Assembly (NCBI GenBank): GCA_018894105.1 | Contig: CM032121.1 | Span: forward strand, 4,506,507 to 4,570,506 | Reading direction: 5' to 3' | Source of the DNA: Jacaranda mimosifolia | Lineage: Eukaryota; Streptophyta; Magnoliopsida; Lamiales; Bignoniaceae | DNA: 64,000 bases | Shown here: positions 12,467-23,683 of the stretch, one piece after another | Numbering within the stretch: position 1 is the first letter of the stretch | Layout: every line of letters begins with the position of its first letter | Made by a program: the position numbers and the translations under genes | Notes under the pieces: generated by a model | The model's input: only the letters and a program-made list of their open reading frames with translations | Told to the model about the DNA's origin: nothing | The model's database searches: none

Positions 12467-13490
12467 AATAAAAATTCTAAATATAAAAACCACAACCCTC
12501 TACACAAAAATTTAAAATCTTATATATTAATATATAAATGTATATTATATGTTTATATATATATATATATACAACCAACCCCCCTTCCCCCAATCCCACA
12601 CAACCGGCCATGGCCATCGGCCGTTGTTACAGTTGGCCATGGCTGATTGGCCCCTAGTTGCTAGTTGACCATGGCTGATCTGCTAGCAGCTAGTTGCCAA
12701 ATCTGGCTACAAGCTACGGCTGGCCATGCCCTAGCTTGGGGAGTGGGGGTGGAAGGGAAAGAGGGAGAAGAAAAAGATAAACACACACACACACACACAC
12801 ACCCTCTCTCTCTCTCTCTCTCTTAAATTTTTACTTATATTGTAATCAAAAAATTTTAAATTGATTTTTTTACTTATTTTATTTATTTAAAATCATTAAT
12901 TTGTTTTCTAAAATAATTAAGAATATTTATTTATTGAAAATTGTTAAAATTATATTGTTAGAATGAAAATTTTAGATTTTATTTTTATTTTTAAATTATT
13001 TATTTTGATTAATAAATATATATATTTTTTTATTTACATATGCATATCAAGAATTTGTAAGATTCATACTCTTGCCCTTCCACATTATGTGAATTATTAA
13101 TTATATTATTTTAGATTTTATTTTATTTTTAATTATTTATTTTAATTAATAAATAAATTTAATCTTATTTAACTATATTATTTTAAATATGTTCATTATT
13201 TTAATATTATAAAATATGCAATTCAAAATTATGAAATTACATCATCTAAGATAATAGATTTCTATTTCTATTTGTTTATTTTTTTAATTAATGTTTAAAA
13301 ATTATTTTTTGGATGTATAGATTATTTAAGAAATTAATCTTCAAATTCAACTTGAATTTAAAGATTATTTAATGTTGAAGAAATTTTATTAATAATAACA
13401 TGTATTCAAATTTATTATGAGCAATTTAAATAATGTTAAAATTACCCTCCCATAGTATAAAAAATATGACAAATAGATTTAAGGGTTATT
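12467..13490. other. AT-rich MULE interior with microsatellites
   Basis: Contains a TA run (12547-12572), a degenerate TTGGCCATGGCTGA repeat (12600-12730), a compound (CA)n(CT)n microsatellite (12781-12823) and very AT-rich DNA to 13490. No gene seen. Confidence 0.6.
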
Positions 13491-13744
13491 TTGTCTCAAA
13501 AATACTTGGAACAACTTTTGAAAGACATTTTTGAACTTTTACATAAATATTTTGGTGGCGTCTGTAAATTTGTTAATGAATGCTACCAGTTCTTCAAAAA
13601 CGTTAGATGTAGCGAAATATTGGGGGATTATTGTAATTTATTTGGATATATATATATATATAAAAGTCAAACTTTAGGGCCTTTTATGCAATTTATCCAA
13701 ATAAAGTGTCTTGTGTGTGAATTTCACGCGCCATTTCCATCCAA

Positions 13745-13882
13745 AAACGATCAAAAAATTAAACGGTATCCCAAATGTGCTAAGAAAAATAGAATTTTAG
13801 TTCTACAAGTGTCAATCAAGATTACTTAGGTACTAAAAATGTAAATTCTCCTATTTAATAGGACTGAAAATACAATTTTTTC
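13745..13882 (-). repeat. right terminal inverted repeat of MULE
   Basis: Inverted partner of 9465-9610, followed by the 9-bp duplication TTATTCCTA at 13883-13891. The open frame at 13491-13829 runs into this repeat and is not a gene. Confidence 0.75.
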
Positions 13883-13891
13883 TTATTCCTA

Positions 13892-13906
13892 CGTACCAAT
13901 CACCAT
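13892..13906 (-). mobile_element. right end of Harbinger-like copy 1
   Basis: CGTACCAATCACC here matches the inverted end of the related element at 58384 (GGTGGTGATTGGTA) and the CGTACCAATTAAACAA end at 59555-59570. It is the stump of copy 1 beyond the MULE insertion. Confidence 0.5.
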
Positions 13907-14410
13907 AGAAGAAATTAATGTACTATGAAAGCAAGAGAATAATTTTAAGATTATAAGCAAAAGCTTTCAGTATTGTTTTTCATTGCTCATATCAAACTTG
14001 ACCCCCCTTAAAGAGTTGCATCTTATTATAATACAAACTTGTCAACTACTACTTCAGTCAGAATTTAAGCCTATTGCAAGCGGATAATATCGACATTGTT
14101 ATGCCCGATTATGAATATTGTTACATCTAAACTTCCCATCAAATTTAAATAATTTTCTAATACTTCAACCTTCAAAAGAAAAGATCCTATCCATGAAACT
14201 TATTGTCGATAGACTTTCTGCCACAATAAATTATCAGATGAAGTTCATACACAAATCAAACGATCGAAATTGCAAACCAGCAGTCAGCATCTCAAGAAAA
14301 AATAAAAACAAATTACTATTTCGTGAGTTGTGATACAAGGCAATCAATGGGCGGCCTTCGTTCTACTAAAGTAGAAAACAAAGAAGAGAACAGTCCAAAC
14401 TTATCTCAAA
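13907..14410. other. downstream flank of HISN8
   Basis: AT-rich sequence between the transposon nest and the end of the histidinol dehydrogenase gene. The open frame at 14118-14333 has no recognisable features. The region probably contains the 3' untranslated part and polyadenylation signals of the minus-strand gene. Confidence 0.5.
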
Positions 14411-14445
14411 TTAGATACTTTTCTTTGCCTTAATGTCCTGCGGCC

Positions 14446-14657
14446 TCAGAGTTGCGGCTCTCTTGTGGGCTTCCGGCTAGGTCCAGGATTCCTTAGCCCT
14501 TCTTCTGTCATTGACTGGATTGTGATATATTTCAAGAAGGAGTTTAAAGATACTCCATCATACATCCGTGCATAACCGAGAGTTGGAAGAACATGGTTGG
14601 TCCCACTTGCATAATCTCCTACACTCACAGGGGTCCATGGACCCAAAAATACAGAAC
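14446..14657 (-). CDS. HISN8: HISN8 last exon, frameshifted
   Basis: The acceptor is ACATGTAG before GTTCTG; the first two bases complete a Gly codon with the previous exon. It encodes [19 protein letters not shown], then [18 protein letters not shown] and [12 protein letters not shown], and then a foreign tail ending at TGA (14446-14448). The expected C-terminus is present in another frame downstream ([19 protein letters not shown], ending TAA at 14411-14413). The family has about ten extra residues (the YVATMAEIEGL region) between these parts. A net loss of roughly 28 nt therefore explains the shift. An intron cannot, because sequence is missing rather than added. Confidence 0.85.
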
Positions 14658-15127
14658 CTACATGTAGTGCAGGCCAAATGAGTTTCATCAACTATGGAAA
14701 AAAAATAGACAGCAGATGTCAATTTACAATAAGGAAATATTATTCAAGAATTGGAAGTTCCATGCTAATATATACACCCTGGAAAATATTTGTGTTGAAG
14801 TAACTTGTAGAAACTCCAGAACTGTAGATGGTGCAAAAATACCTTGTAAAACAGAAAATTGATCTGCATCAAGCATTCAACTTGAGGTATGGATTTAAGT
14901 ATTTAGGAGACTGATGATTTCAATTTGCGGAGGATTTAAGTGGTAAACTTTGTGAGAGTGCATGGAATTGGCAAGACATAACATTTCACAATGCGTGAAG
15001 ATACTTTAGAAAAATAAAAAAATTAATATATGTATATATATATATATATATAATGTGATTGCCAGCAGCCAGAAGATGCATCCTAAAAGGCTCCTATGAC
15101 AACTTTATTTAACTTCAGTGCTAAGAT

Positions 15128-15894
15128 TGTTAAAGAATGGACTTTGGGCCTAACTCAACCCCAAAAGCTAGCTCAGAGGTGAGGATTGTCTAAAATCATA
15201 TATAAAGACCACAACTTATTTATTTCACCGATATGGGACACTAACACACCCCGTGCACTACCAGGAATGAACATCTGGAGCGTGGAATAACATGAAATGA
15301 GTAGCCTAACATCGGGAATAGGTAACTCTGATACCATGTTAAAGAATGGACCTTGGGCCTAACTCAACCCCAAAAGCTAGCTCAAGAGGCGAGGATTGCC
15401 TAAAACTATATATAGAGACCACAACTTATTTATTTCACCGATGTGGGATACTAACACACCCCGTGCACGCCCAGGAATGAACATCTGGAGCGTGGAATGA
15501 CATGAAATGAGTAGCCTAACATCGGGAATAGGTGGCTCCGATATCATGTTAAAGAATGGACCTTGGGCCTAACTCAACCCCAAAAGCTAGCTCAAGAGGT
15601 GAGGATTGCCTAAGACCATATATAGAGATCACAACTTATTTATTTCACCGATGTGGGACACTAACACACCCCACGCACGCCCAGGAATAAACATCTAGAG
15701 TGTGGAATAACATAAAATGGGTGGCCCAACAACATTGGCTAACCCAACATCGGGAATGGGTGGCTCTGATACCATGTTAAAGAATGAATCTTGAGCCTAA
15801 CTCAACCCCAAAAGCTTGCTCAAAAGGTGAGGATTGTCCAAGACCACATATAGAAACCGCAATTTATTTATTTCACCGATGTGAGACACTAACA
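15128..15894 (-). mobile_element. tandem TRIM array, 4 LTRs and 3 internal regions
   Basis: A terminal-repeat retrotransposon in miniature, multimerised. LTRs of 119-120 bp lie at 15128-15246, 15337-15456, 15547-15666 and 15775-15894; internal regions are only 90, 90 and 108 bp. Read on the minus strand each LTR starts TGTTAGTGTCCCACATCGG and ends CATTCTTTAACA. It is followed directly by the initiator-Met primer site TGGTATCAGAGCC (best copy 15762-15774), and a G-rich tract precedes the next LTR. A single target duplication AAGAT flanks the whole array (15123-15127 and 15895-15899). It sits in the last intron of HISN8 and encodes nothing. Confidence 0.9.
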
Positions 15895-15997
15895 AAGATC
15901 GAGCAACAATAATGGCAAAAAAGTACAAATATCGTGCCAAGGATATTAGAGAGGAAAAGGCAATAGGCATAGTTCAAAGCACACACAGAACGATTAC

Positions 15998-16088
15998 CTG
16001 CATTCTCGACTAAACATTCCCACTTCTCAGCATCTTTCACATTGATAATCAAATGCTCAGGTGCGTACAAGTTAGAAAAAGCAATAGC
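15998..16088 (-). CDS. HISN8: HISN8 exon with catalytic APEH motif
   Basis: 91 bp between a CCAG acceptor and a GTAATC donor, ending in phase 1. It encodes [19 protein letters not shown] then [15 protein letters not shown] carries the Glu-His pair equivalent to Glu326-His327 of E. coli HisD. Confidence 0.9.
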
Positions 16089-18582
16089 CTGGCATACCAA
16101 ATACAGTAGTAGTTTAGGACAAATTGAAGCTTGATGAGCCATGAAATGTAAAGACCAAACAACAGTCAAGCAAGAAATTAACTACAGGAATTGAACATGG
16201 TTGCAGTGAGGAGATATTAAAACTGCAGGTGCTTTTTGAGTTGCATCAGAGTTATGGTTCATGCTCCACAATTTGTTGATAGGAGTCATAGGACAAAGTA
16301 GCAATCACACTCCCTCCACCCAGTTGTGGTTTCATTATTCTAGTTGCAGTAATAGAATGTATTCAGGAGTACGAATAAGTTAGAGACATGAGATAACTAA
16401 ATTGCAAAATGTGTGATTATTATGAAAGTAAACATATAAGCACATAGAATAGATAAACACCAATTTACTTATGAAATTAAACATATAAGCCATCCATGTT
16501 GGATACTACTCTGCTGGATCCTCTTGCATTCTCTATATAATGCCTCGTTGAACATGAGCTTTGCTCGTCTTATGTCTCACTAGTCAGATCCCTAGTATAA
16601 ACCTTTTTCTTATGTGACACACTTCACACATGGAACACTCCATTGCTTCTAAGGAAGAATTAGGACAATGAATGATGAAAACATTTAAGACCGAGAAGCC
16701 ATATGATGCCTCGCAGAATTTAGCCCCATCTATACTAGAACACTTTTTCGCCAAATTCACACATATAGACTACAGTTTTAGCTCAAATTTGCAATAAAGT
16801 ACGCGCCCATCCATTTATATGCATATTATCACCTGATGAATGTAATACAGCATATCATAATATGCTAGATACTTCAATGGGACAAGGGGTCAAATGTACA
16901 TGCAAGGCAAGTAGTAAAGCAAAATTCCAATAATAACAACTAAACTATCCTTCCTACAAACTACTTTAACATGTTAAGAGGAATCTTTTACCTTTAAGAG
17001 ATTATAGATTTATTTTAATTTTTTTTTTTATTTGTTTTTACCAAAGATCATGGGATTTTTGTAGGACAACACTTCTTTTATTCTTTTCCTTGTATGACCC
17101 TTACTTCACTCAATTCTCCAGTTTTTATTTTTATTTTTATGCATAAATTTGGATTGAAATCCGTGTATATAGAAATCTAATCTTATATCTTATGGTATCT
17201 TTTATTTGAATCCCTACATATAGAGAAACCTATATATTCTAACCTCTTAGTCTAGATTGGTACAAGAATTAATCCTTCTGGATGAGCATGATACATAACC
17301 TCATAATCTCTTAGGTTAAATACAAAAATTGACATTATCATCTTCAAGATAAACATAATACTTAAACCTGTAAACTTAGAGATAAATACAAAATTTAACC
17401 CTATTATCTTGAAGATAAATTGAGAGGTAACTTTATCACTTTCAAGGATTAAGGCCCAAAAGAATATAATTGTATGCAAATGTATATTGTGAACTTAAGT
17501 GATAATTAATTGCTCCATTAGTATGTAGAATAATTAGTAATAAATCCATGTTCAACAAGGTCATATGACAATTAGACCAAACTTGAGCCACCCAAGTACA
17601 ATTATCCTTTTCAGAAAATACTTGTTGGATAATAATGGAGTAGTTTGTAATAAGATTCACACTCGCGCTGATCTTGGAAAGTGATGAGGCTAGTTTAATA
17701 TTTATAAGGTCAAGTGTCATGTTTATCTTCGAAGGATAAGATAAGAGTAAAGTCAGATGTCATATTATCTGAAAAGAGGAACTGCAAAAGCGGGAATCAA
17801 TGAAGAAAGTAAATCACAAGGGATGAGCCACAAGTTTTACTTGTAAACTAGTTTCTATATGATAGTTCATTATAATGCAGTCAATTGTCATACATCAACC
17901 TAGTGTTGTGATTGTAAGCATCTTATGTCTCTAAATTATTTAAAGATGATAAATGAAATTGGCCCTTTAATTTCTTTTAGCAAGTTAGATTCACTACGAG
18001 TATGTTATTTATCTATTATGGAAAGTAATAAATACAGTATTGGTGTATTATTAAGCAACTGCTAGTTACCTCTTTTGTAGACTACAGTGAAAGTAACACT
18101 CCATTCAGTTTTGCTTGCATCAATAAAATAGGGATTTCATACCACGGCTTACGTATTTATATTTTTTGTGCTAGCTGCTTTCCTGTATCCCTTATCCCAG
18201 ATATACAAGTATCCAAGAGGAGCATTTTCGTTTTGCGATCTAACAGAAGCACAAGCCAGTGCCAATACTAGGGTTTCACTGCACTCATTAATTTAGACTT
18301 AAATAGATCGTACAACTACTCAATTTTAAATGGGAAATGGTGCTCATCTCTCATAGAAAGAACAAACTCAAGTCAAACTCGCACAATTGACAAGAAACAG
18401 ATGGAGTATATAGCCAGGTTTCTATGTATGTTCTTAGAATTGAAGACAAGGATATTCAACTAATAATGTCTATGGAGAAAATGATGCCAAAAGATAGTCA
18501 CTGTAGAGAGGCCTATGCTCATTTTTCCTCATCCAAGCAAAGTCTTTTCATATATAATATTAAATTTGAAGATTATGCAAAC
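16089..18582 (-). other. HISN8 intron, 2.5 kb
   Basis: No gene seen. At 17270-17430 two diverged copies of a roughly 70-bp unit occur (ACCT...GATAAATACAAAA...TTATCTTGAAGATAA), the second with a perfect palindrome TTATCTTGAAGATAA. The open frames at 17252-17479 and 17442-17720 fall in this AT-rich DNA and lack coding character. Confidence 0.6.
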
Positions 18583-18753
18583 CTCAACCATATCGCGGGC
18601 AAAAACAGTGAAGCTGTGACTTAGTGCTTTGGAAGCAAAGTCTCCTCGAGGCAGGCGTTTACACTGCTTGTTGATTTCATCCTCAATTGCGGTTATATCC
18701 ACACCATCTCCAGCAACTACAAGAACAACTTGGCTGTCAGGACCATGCTCAGC
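18583..18753 (-). CDS. HISN8: HISN8 exon (QAEH zinc ligand region)
   Basis: 171 bp, phase 0 on both sides, with GT donor and AG acceptor. It encodes 57 residues beginning [19 protein letters not shown] and ending FARDMVE. The His of AEH and the Gln ending the preceding exon match the zinc ligands His262 and Gln259 of E. coli HisD. Confidence 0.92.
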
Positions 18754-19127
18754 CTGAAATTAAGAACATATCTTTTGCATGGTCAAATAAAGAAACAGAA
18801 CAGGAAAATTAAAAGAAATCAATTTAATAGAAATACACAAGTCAGTATTTCACTAGAATATAAATGAACAGAGAAGAGAAGGACACAATAATTTAATTCT
18901 CAATTCTCTATTCTATTTGAAAAGAACTTGGGTTATCATATGCTTCAATCAAGTTCTGAATTTTATTTTAACTGTTAACTTTGTTCAGGGATAAACAGAG
19001 CTACCAACCCTTTTTTTCATTTCACTACGCCATGAACCATGACACAGATAACACCAGCAAATTACTTTGGACAAGAAAATAAAATGAAGAAAAACCAGCA
19101 GCAAGTACTGTATAAAAGGGGAGTCAC

Positions 19128-19238
19128 CTGTGAAAGCAAATCTGCTGCAATGTGAACAGGGTTGGCATGCTCATCAGCAATAACAAGCACTTCTGATGGT
19201 CCAGCAGGCATGTCTATTGAAATCAAAGCCTCACTGTT
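19128..19238 (-). CDS. HISN8: HISN8 exon ([14 protein letters not shown])
   Basis: 111 bp, phase 0, with CAG/GTGACT donor and TAG acceptor. It encodes [18 protein letters not shown], then [19 protein letters not shown], a highly conserved part of the enzyme. Confidence 0.92.
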
Positions 19239-19342
19239 CTATTGTGAAAAGTAGCATTTCAGCATTATAGAGCGAGTAAATATGTGACATATTATTAAAC
19301 AGTTCGATAAAATAGTAGTTTAGACAGTAAAATAATAAATAC

Positions 19343-19402
19343 CTGAAGAATCATTTTAGCAGCTGTGACATACTGATTACCAGGTCCATATATCTTCTCA
19401 AC
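19343..19402 (-). CDS. HISN8: HISN8 exon (YGPGNQYVTAAK)
   Basis: 60 bp, phase 0. It encodes VEKIYGPGNQYVTAAKMILQ, a signature segment of the family. It must splice across about 15 kb of nested transposons to the exon at 34480-34521. Confidence 0.92.
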
Positions 19403-19851
19403 CTGCAGGCCCAGCAACATAAACTTGTCATAGATACATAGCAGCAAAAGCGTGTAGTTGTACAGACCGGTTCACACTTCACACACATTAGATGAGACCA
19501 GACACATTAGCTCTGCAACTTATTTTAGGGCCATGAAGGCATAGGATATGGTAGCAAACAATTCAAGATTGAATAAACACATTCATCATGTTAGATAAGT
19601 GGGTTAGGAGGGAAGAAATCTAAAAGGTGGTCTAGATGCTGTCTGTGCTTCCGCAGAGGGAAAACCAAAAGCTGAACGATACCGTTGATGAGATGTTGCA
19701 AGTTAGAAAGGGCAGAGGACATTGCACATACCTACAATGCAGACCGGGCAGGATAATACGTATGTCACCTTACCATGTAAGTATATAGGTTGTTTCCAAG
19801 ACTCGGACCTGTAACATGTAAGTAAGTCTTACCACTTAACACTTAAAAAAT

Positions 19852-19935
19852 TAGTAAATTTTCATGGTTAGTTCTTGGAACTCAACTACTCAATAGTAAG
19901 TTTTCATGGTTAGTTATTGAAACTCAACTACTCAA
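19852..19935. repeat. 42-bp tandem duplication in intron
   Basis: TAGTAA[A/G]TTTTCATGGTTAG and ACTCAACTACTCAA recur in two copies starting at 19852 and 19894. Confidence 0.75.
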
Positions 19936-20627
19936 ATCATTTCCGTAATGGACCCTTATGACAAGTTGGACAGGGATTGCCAATCTGGAAGTTGATGGAA
20001 CATGTATTGCAGACATCATGTCTACATGCAAAAGTCAGTAACACTGTCAAACATATAGTTAACCATTACTTAAATGTGTTGCAATGATTTTGCACTCTAC
20101 TAGACAAAATGGGCAATATGTTATGGCCAACACCATTGTCGTAGCAGTCAGTCAGATCAAATGCAGACAGACACAAACAGGGGCATGTAAAGTGATCGAG
20201 GAACATTCTTACTGGAAGAAGCCTGCTCTGCAATAAGTAAGCTAAAATAATCATTTCTGAATATATTTTACCAAAGTTAATCCTTCAGTTTGACTCACAT
20301 CCAGAAACAAAAGTCCCCTAAGAAAGAAGGAAAAAAAATTATCATCTATTTTATTAAGGGCAGTGTCAATATTGGGAAGCAACATGTCTGTATGAGACCA
20401 CAACTGCTAGGAAAAGAGAATTATACCAGTTGGAAGAAACATTAGACCCTTTCATGCAGTCATATAAATTGCATTAGTACTTTATTTTTCAATTTCTTCC
20501 TGATGAAGTATATTTCTGGTGAGTGGGATTTGCTCATTGACTAGAGGAGTCAATCGACATAAAGATAGGATCAGGGAGTAGCTCAAAGAGAGGGTTGAAC
20601 CCTACAACCAATTAACACACGTTATGC

Positions 20628-20770
20628 AGCTAAGACTCTTCGATGCTTAAATCAGTAGATACTCGACCGAAAAGTAATTTGGCAGATTAACAATTTATGA
20701 GAGTGTAAGAGCATACCTTTTAGGCTAAAATGAGGGTATTTATAGCGCCTATTGTTGAAGAGAAGAATGC
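20628..20770 (-). repeat. gypsy LTR remnant (pairs with 33528-33655)
   Basis: About 130 bp nearly identical to 33528-33655 in the same orientation, from CTAAGACTCTTCGATGCTTAA to GGGTATTTATAG[C/T]GCCTATTGTT. On the minus strand it contains TATAAATACCCTCATTTTAG, a TATA box and start region typical of gypsy LTRs. Similarity stops abruptly on both sides, so this LTR copy is truncated. Confidence 0.7.
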
Positions 20771-20826
20771 TCAACTCGTGGCGGTCGTCACTGAGAAGAG
20801 CCACCTGGACGACTTGTTAAACAAAA

Positions 20827-21235
20827 TGTTGTATTTATGGCTCAAAAGTTCTTTGGACAGAGTGTTTTGAGCTCAAGCTCAAGGTTTTTTGAGCTCCAGC
20901 GCATAACCCTATAGGATTCATGAGATTGGGCAGAGTATTTTGTGCCCTAGCTCAAATTTGTATGAGCCTAAGCTCGATAGTTTGTTATTTTAGAAACCTC
21001 TTTGTATTGGGTTTTTTGAGAAGGGTTTCGAGAGCAACGAATACAGAAATTTAGAGGGCACGTTTGTTCTTATTCTTTGGCTTTGGGAGACCTTTTGTAA
21101 GCCATCTGTCACCTCAAACAATCTAGTGAAATTCTTGTCGTTTCGCCCGTGGATGTAACCCAATTGGGTGAACCACGTAAATTGTGTCTTGAATTTTTCT
21201 TTTATGTATTTTAGTTTCCTGGTTTATTCGTAACA
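20827..21235 (+). repeat. 5' LTR of copia
   Basis: Matches 28930-29337 along its whole length with scattered changes, for example CGCATAACCCTATAGG against TGCATAACCCTACAGG. Followed by the primer binding site at 21239. Confidence 0.9.
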
Positions 21236-21265
21236 AAGTGGTACCAGAGCCATATTAATTTTAGG

Positions 21266-22050
21266 ATGGCTTTCATAAAGCATGAAATTGAGAAACTTTA
21301 TCATAAGACCCGATTTTCTTTGTGGAAAACGAGGATGATGGCGATTCTTACACAAATAGATTTGGAGGACGCTCTATTGGGGAAATCAAAGATGCCTGCG
21401 GATTGGACTGATGAGAAGAAAGATAAAATCATTAGGAAGGTTGTTGCGCAGATATAATTGCATCTTTCTAATGAGATTTTACAAGACGTTCTAAAAGAAG
21501 AGGATGCGGCTGGATTGTAGAACAAGTTAGAGGAGATTTGTATGAAGAAGAATTTGACCAACAAATTGCGATTAAATTATTCCTGCAAGATGGTTGAAGG
21601 TATTTCTATTCAAACACACATAGATAATTTCAAAACTATTTTTACTAATTTGGAGAATCTTCATGTGAAATACGATGATGAGGACTTGGCATTATTATTG
21701 TTGTGTTCGTTAGCTTCTGTTTATTCCAATTTTTGAGACACTCTTGTATGGTATAGATACTATTACATTGAAGGATGTTCAGGAAGCCTTATTGAGTAAA
21801 TACTCAATTGATGGTGAAATTACAGCTAGTGTATCTGAAAATCAGGGTGATGGACTTGTTGTTACGGGTAGAACAGAGAAGAAAAACTCCCATAACAACA
21901 AACAGAGAGGTAAATTGCAGTCAAGTAAGCCAGTTAGATGCAACTACTGTAAGAAGAAAGGACAGTCAAGGCAGACTGTTGGAAGCTGAAAAGAAAATCA
22001 GAAAATGAGAATAATAAAATCGATGAAACTAGTGTTGTTGAGACTGATAG
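21266..22050 (+). pseudogene. copia gag, broken
   Basis: Gag-like frames start at ATG 21266 (MAFIKHEIEKL, then FSLWKTRMMAILTQ) and continue through stops at 21455, 21518 and 21735. Family-typical text follows: IDNFKTIFTNLENL, LALLLLCSLASVYSNF and LKDVQEALLSKY. It ends at a zinc knuckle whose first half (CNYCKKKGQ) is intact and whose His-Cys half is disturbed by a frame change (22000). Confidence 0.8.
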
Positions 22051-22084
22051 TGAAGGAGGTGTACTCTTGGTTAGTTCTGATGGT

Positions 22085-22852
22085 TTGAAATCAGATGATG
22101 TCTGGATTATGGATACCGCTTGTTCCTTTCATATGTGTCCCAATAGGGACTGGTTTTCAACATATGAATAGCTTAGTAGAGTAGTTCTTGTAGGCAATGA
22201 TGTTGCTTGCAAAGTTGCTGGGAAAGGGACAGTTAAAATTAAAATGTATGATGGTATTGTCAGGACTTTAACAGAAGTGAGGCACGTCCTGGATCTGAAG
22301 AAGAATCTTATATCCTTGGGTACTCTTGACACTCATGGATATAAGTACATTAGCTCAGGTGGTGTGTTGAAAGTTTCCAAATGAGCTCTTGTTGTCATGA
22401 AAGGCATTAAATTTGGTGGTAGTTTGTACATTCTGCATGGTTCTACTGTTTTAGGTGGAGCTACAGTTTTGTCTTCCACATTGTCCGAGCCTCAAATTAC
22501 AAAATTGTGGCACATGCGTTTGCGACATATGAGTGAGCGAGGACTCACTATTCTGAGCAAGCGAGGCTTACTTTGTGAGCAGAGCACTTCTCAGATGGAT
22601 TTTTGTGAGCATTGTCTCTTTGGGAAACATAAAAGAACTGGTTTCTACAAAGGAGTTCATAAGACCAAGGAGACGCTTGATTATATTTATTCGGATCTTT
22701 AGGGTCCATCCAGGGTGCCCTCTAAGGGCGATGCTAGATTTATGCTAACTTTCATCAATGATTACTCTAGAAAAGTCTGGGCATTCTTTTTGAAGCAGAA
22801 AAGTGATGTTTTTGCTATGTTTAAGCAATGGAGGACGATGATTGAGAAATAG
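22085..22852 (+). pseudogene. copia protease and integrase N-terminal part
   Basis: Protease-like VWIMDTACSFHMCPNRDWF (22101-22157) has DTA in place of the usual D-S-G/A catalytic motif. A stop at 22170 and another at 22382 interrupt it. The GAG-pre-integrase region (22397-22702) has LWHMRLRHMSERGL and CEHCLFGKH, the integrase H-H-C-C zinc site. A TAG at 22700 replaces the W of the usual LWGPSR. Confidence 0.8.
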
Positions 22853-23671
22853 ATGGGGAAGCAAATAAAGCATCTTTGCACTGATAATGGCTTGGAGTTC
22901 TGTTCTAGAGAATTTGAGAATTACTATAAGAAAGCTGGCATTGTGAGACATCTTATAGTTGTTGGGACACCACAACAAAATGGTGTTGCCAAGTGGATGA
23001 ACAGAACTCTAATAAAAAGAGCCCATTGTATGCTCTCTAATGATGGATTATCTAGAGATTTCTGGGCAGAGGCAGTTTCTATTGCTTGTTACTTGGTGAA
23101 TCACTCTCCATCTACATCGATTAATTTGAAAACTCCTGAGGAGGTATGGTCTGGTAATACACCTAATTATTCTAATATTAGAATATTTGGTTGTCCTGCT
23201 TATATACATGTCAACAAAGGAAAACTAGAACCTAGATCTAGAAAATATATTTTTCTTGGTTATACTTTAGAAATTAAGGGATTTAGGGTATGGTGTCCTA
23301 AAACATGCAAGGTGATTACCAGTAGAGACGTTATTTTTGATGAATCTGCTATGATTAGTCCTAAAAAGGACGTTGTAGTTGAGTTTGATACAGGTGCTCA
23401 TGGATCACCTGAGCAAGTGGAGTCGGAGGTCCACATTCCACCTCCTATTCAGCAGGTTTCCATTTCTAATGATTCAGTTCCACGTGAGATACCTACTACA
23501 CTTATTGAGCTAAGATCTATTGCTAGAGACAGGCTGATGAGACAGATTAAGCCATATCTTAGATACACAGATGCAGAATTAGTTGCATATGGTTTGACTG
23601 CTGCTGAGGAAATAGTTTCTGATGAGCCGATTTTATTTTTGAATGCTACTTCTTACAGGGAGTCAGCATAA
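22853..23671 (+). pseudogene. copia integrase catalytic core and C-terminal part
   Basis: An open frame of 272 codons. HLCTDNGLEFCSREFENYY carries the second catalytic Asp and PQQNGVAKWMNRTL is where the third catalytic Glu should be; here E of the usual VAE is K. It continues through WAEAVSIACYLVNHSPS, IFGCPAYIHVNKGKLEPRS and KYIFLGYT, a typical copia integrase tail. The K substitution would remove the catalytic Glu. Confidence 0.85.
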
Positions 23672-23683
23672 TGGATTGGGGCT

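Larger units (their letters stand above)
9465..13882. mobile_element. non-autonomous MULE-like transposon with 9-bp TSD
   Basis: The two ends are long inverted repeats. The left begins GGGAAAATTGCATTTTTAATCC. The right, reverse-complemented, begins GAAAAAATTGTATTTTCAGTCC. The similarity runs on for over 120 bp, including TAGCACATTTGGGA in both arms. A perfect 9-bp target duplication TTATTCCTA flanks it at 9456-9464 and 13883-13891. Long TIRs plus 9-bp duplications are the hallmark of Mutator-like elements. No transposase is encoded; the interior is AT-rich sequence and a 2.7-kb solo LTR. Without that LTR the element would be about 1.7 kb. Insertion split a Harbinger-like element. Confidence 0.8.

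Noticed and set aside
13491..13829. A 112-codon gene
   Set aside because: Its second half is the right terminal repeat of the MULE; the composition is AT-rich with no domain.
14446..14657. An extra intron explaining the altered HISN8 C-terminus
   Set aside because: The family's missing residues are absent from the DNA; the two matching parts are only a few bases apart, so there is no room for an intron.
15762..15774. A tRNA gene fragment
   Set aside because: The 13-nt match to initiator tRNA is a retrotransposon primer binding site next to an LTR; no cloverleaf can be formed.
15128..15894. Satellite DNA or a CRISPR-like array
   Set aside because: Units contain LTR ends, a primer binding site and a purine tract, and one retrotransposon-type target duplication surrounds them. 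The organism is a plant.
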